DNA from: CANDOC01 sp965261725
GTDB lineage: Bacteria > Pseudomonadota > Gammaproteobacteria > Pseudomonadales > Endozoicomonadaceae
Reading direction: 5' to 3'
Length of the DNA: 64,000 bases
NCBI GenBank assembly: GCA_965261725.1
Contig: CBDHDU010000002.1
Location: forward strand, 310,001-374,000
In this document: positions 63,394 to 64,000 of the stretch, piece by piece
How the letters are laid out: each line of letters opens with the position of its first letter
Numbering within the stretch: the stretch's first letter is position 1
Position numbers and translations under genes: made by a program
Notes under the pieces: generated by a model
Database searches by the model: none
Told to the model about the DNA's origin: nothing
What the model saw: the letters and a program-made list of their open reading frames with translations, nothing else

Positions 63394-64000
63394 GGGTGTG
63401 AGCGGGAATTGATGTAGGAAAAACGACTACCGTGAGCTACTTTCATCAAATCATAATAGACGTAAGCACGGCCTTTGCCCCGTATGACTGCTCAAATTCT
63501 ATCATCTGAAAATCAAGAAACGCAGATACTCATCACTATTCAGCACGGCAACTCAATGCTCGATTTCGAGACCAGCCTTCAGGGTAGCCTCAATCAAGCT
63601 GGAACGCTTGGAGTAGAAAAACAACTGGAACACATGGACACCGACGGTTCGCCCATAAAGGTAGGTGGTATTCATATGACCAGCAAGAATAAAAAAGAAC
63701 CCAAGGTCTACGAAACGTCATGGGGAGCCGTCAAAGTTCCGCGTTACATTTACCAGAGCAGTCAGGGGGGAGAAACCTTTTGCCCTCTGGATCAGAATGC
63801 CCGGATTATTGTCAATTCGACTCCGGCTTTTGCTCGCATGGTGAGCTGGAAGTATGCCCAGATGGCAGCCCCTCAGGTAGAAGACGATCTGCGACAAAAT
63901 CATGGTCGTAATAGCAGTCGTTCAACACTTCGTGATTTAGCCGATGTGGTGGCAAGTATTGCACAGGCCAAAGAAGAAAGGTGGGTATACGATATTCCAG
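63394..64000 (+). mobile_element. ISKra4-family insertion sequence, copy 2 (runs off window)
   Basis: It begins GGGTGTGAGCGGG exactly as copy 1 at 23396 and matches it to the window end except for two substitutions (C for T at 63480, G for A at 63799). The right end is outside the window, so the target duplication cannot be checked; the eight bases to the left are TATCCGGG. It truncates the esterase-like gene. Confidence 0.9.
63484..64000 (+). CDS. ISKra4-family transposase, copy 2 (3' truncated by window)
   Basis: First 172 residues of the same transposase as at 23486; the frame is open to the last base. One substitution changes Thr to Ala in PLDQNTRI relative to copy 1. The N-terminal half alone carries no catalytic signature, so identity rests on near-identity with copy 1. 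Confidence 0.88.
   Translation, partial: MTAQILSSENQETQILITIQHGNSMLDFETSLQGSLNQAGTLGVEKQLEHMDTDGSPIKVGGIHMTSKNKKEPKVYETSWGAVKVPRYIYQSSQGGETFCPLDQNARIIVNSTPAFARMVSWKYAQMAAPQVEDDLRQNHGRNSSRSTLRDLADVVASIAQAKEERWVYDIP

Noticed and set aside
63394..63449. Start of the 83-codon open frame ending at 63198
   Set aside because: The first 18 codons belong to the ISKra4 end; only the part from 63393 downward is ancestral coding sequence.
1..64000. CRISPR arrays, tRNA or rRNA genes, restriction or toxin-antitoxin systems
   Set aside because: I looked for regularly spaced repeats, tRNA-like folds and defence gene motifs on both strands and saw none I could support.

Overview
The window reads as chromosome of a marine, probably host-associated gammaproteobacterium. 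The core gene order (lipA-lipB-ybeD-dat-dacA-rlpA-mltB-rodA-mrdA-rlmH-rsfS-proA) is that of the Pseudomonas/Oceanospirillales side of the class. The mix of many insertion sequences, a group II intron, decaying genes and long unknown effector-like proteins resembles Endozoicomonas. That genus assignment is inference; no rRNA, tRNA or CRISPR array is visible.

Layout. 1-2.7 kb: truncated NSS-family transporter, a HAD phosphatase and a stand-alone phnP. 2.7-15.1 kb, minus strand: lipoate synthesis (lipA, lipB, ybeD), a D-amino-acid transaminase, the cell-elongation and peptidoglycan set (dacA, rlpA, mltB, rodA, mrdA), the ribosome factors rlmH and rsfS, and proA. nadD, which usually sits between proA and rsfS, is absent and a hairpin occupies the gap. 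15.2-20.5 kb: two overlapping sensor-kinase genes. 20.7-22.3 kb: an RmlD-like protein lacking the usual catalytic pair, and an OmpW-type porin. 22.5-26.7 kb: an hrpB helicase pseudogene carrying a frameshift, a short foreign insert and a complete ISKra4-family element. 26.7-33.6 kb: ferredoxin reductase, MFS-like transporter, SDR, DedA, tesB, polysaccharide deacetylase and a cytochrome c lipoprotein. 33.6-38.4 kb is accessory: a 665-residue protein with AHNAK-like repeats, small unknown genes, a cupin, and two tandem paralogues of which only one has a signal peptide. 38.4-45.5 kb: ubiX-mpl, PPi-type phosphofructokinase, SDR, argA and argE. 45.6-55.1 kb: an exported unknown protein, a phosphate transporter with its PhoU-like partner, a CYTH phosphatase, a GspE/PilB ATPase and a 914-residue repeat protein. 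55.2-59.2 kb: folA-thiI, then glnA behind a sigma-54 promoter and NtrC sites.

The right end is a mobile-element pile-up. A group II intron (59148-61987) sits inside the last codons of glnA, yet its own first bases restore the Val codon and stop. glnA's original terminator lies just beyond the intron. A GDSL-type esterase gene on the other strand, sharing that terminator, has been split by an IS1595-family element and by a second ISKra4 copy that runs off the window.

Most novel material: the AHNAK-like repeat protein (33638-35635), the 914-residue repeat protein (52364-55108), the exported 665-residue protein (45645-47642) and the tandem paralogues (36642-38399). All could be host-interaction factors, but no secretion genes are visible here and that role is unproven.
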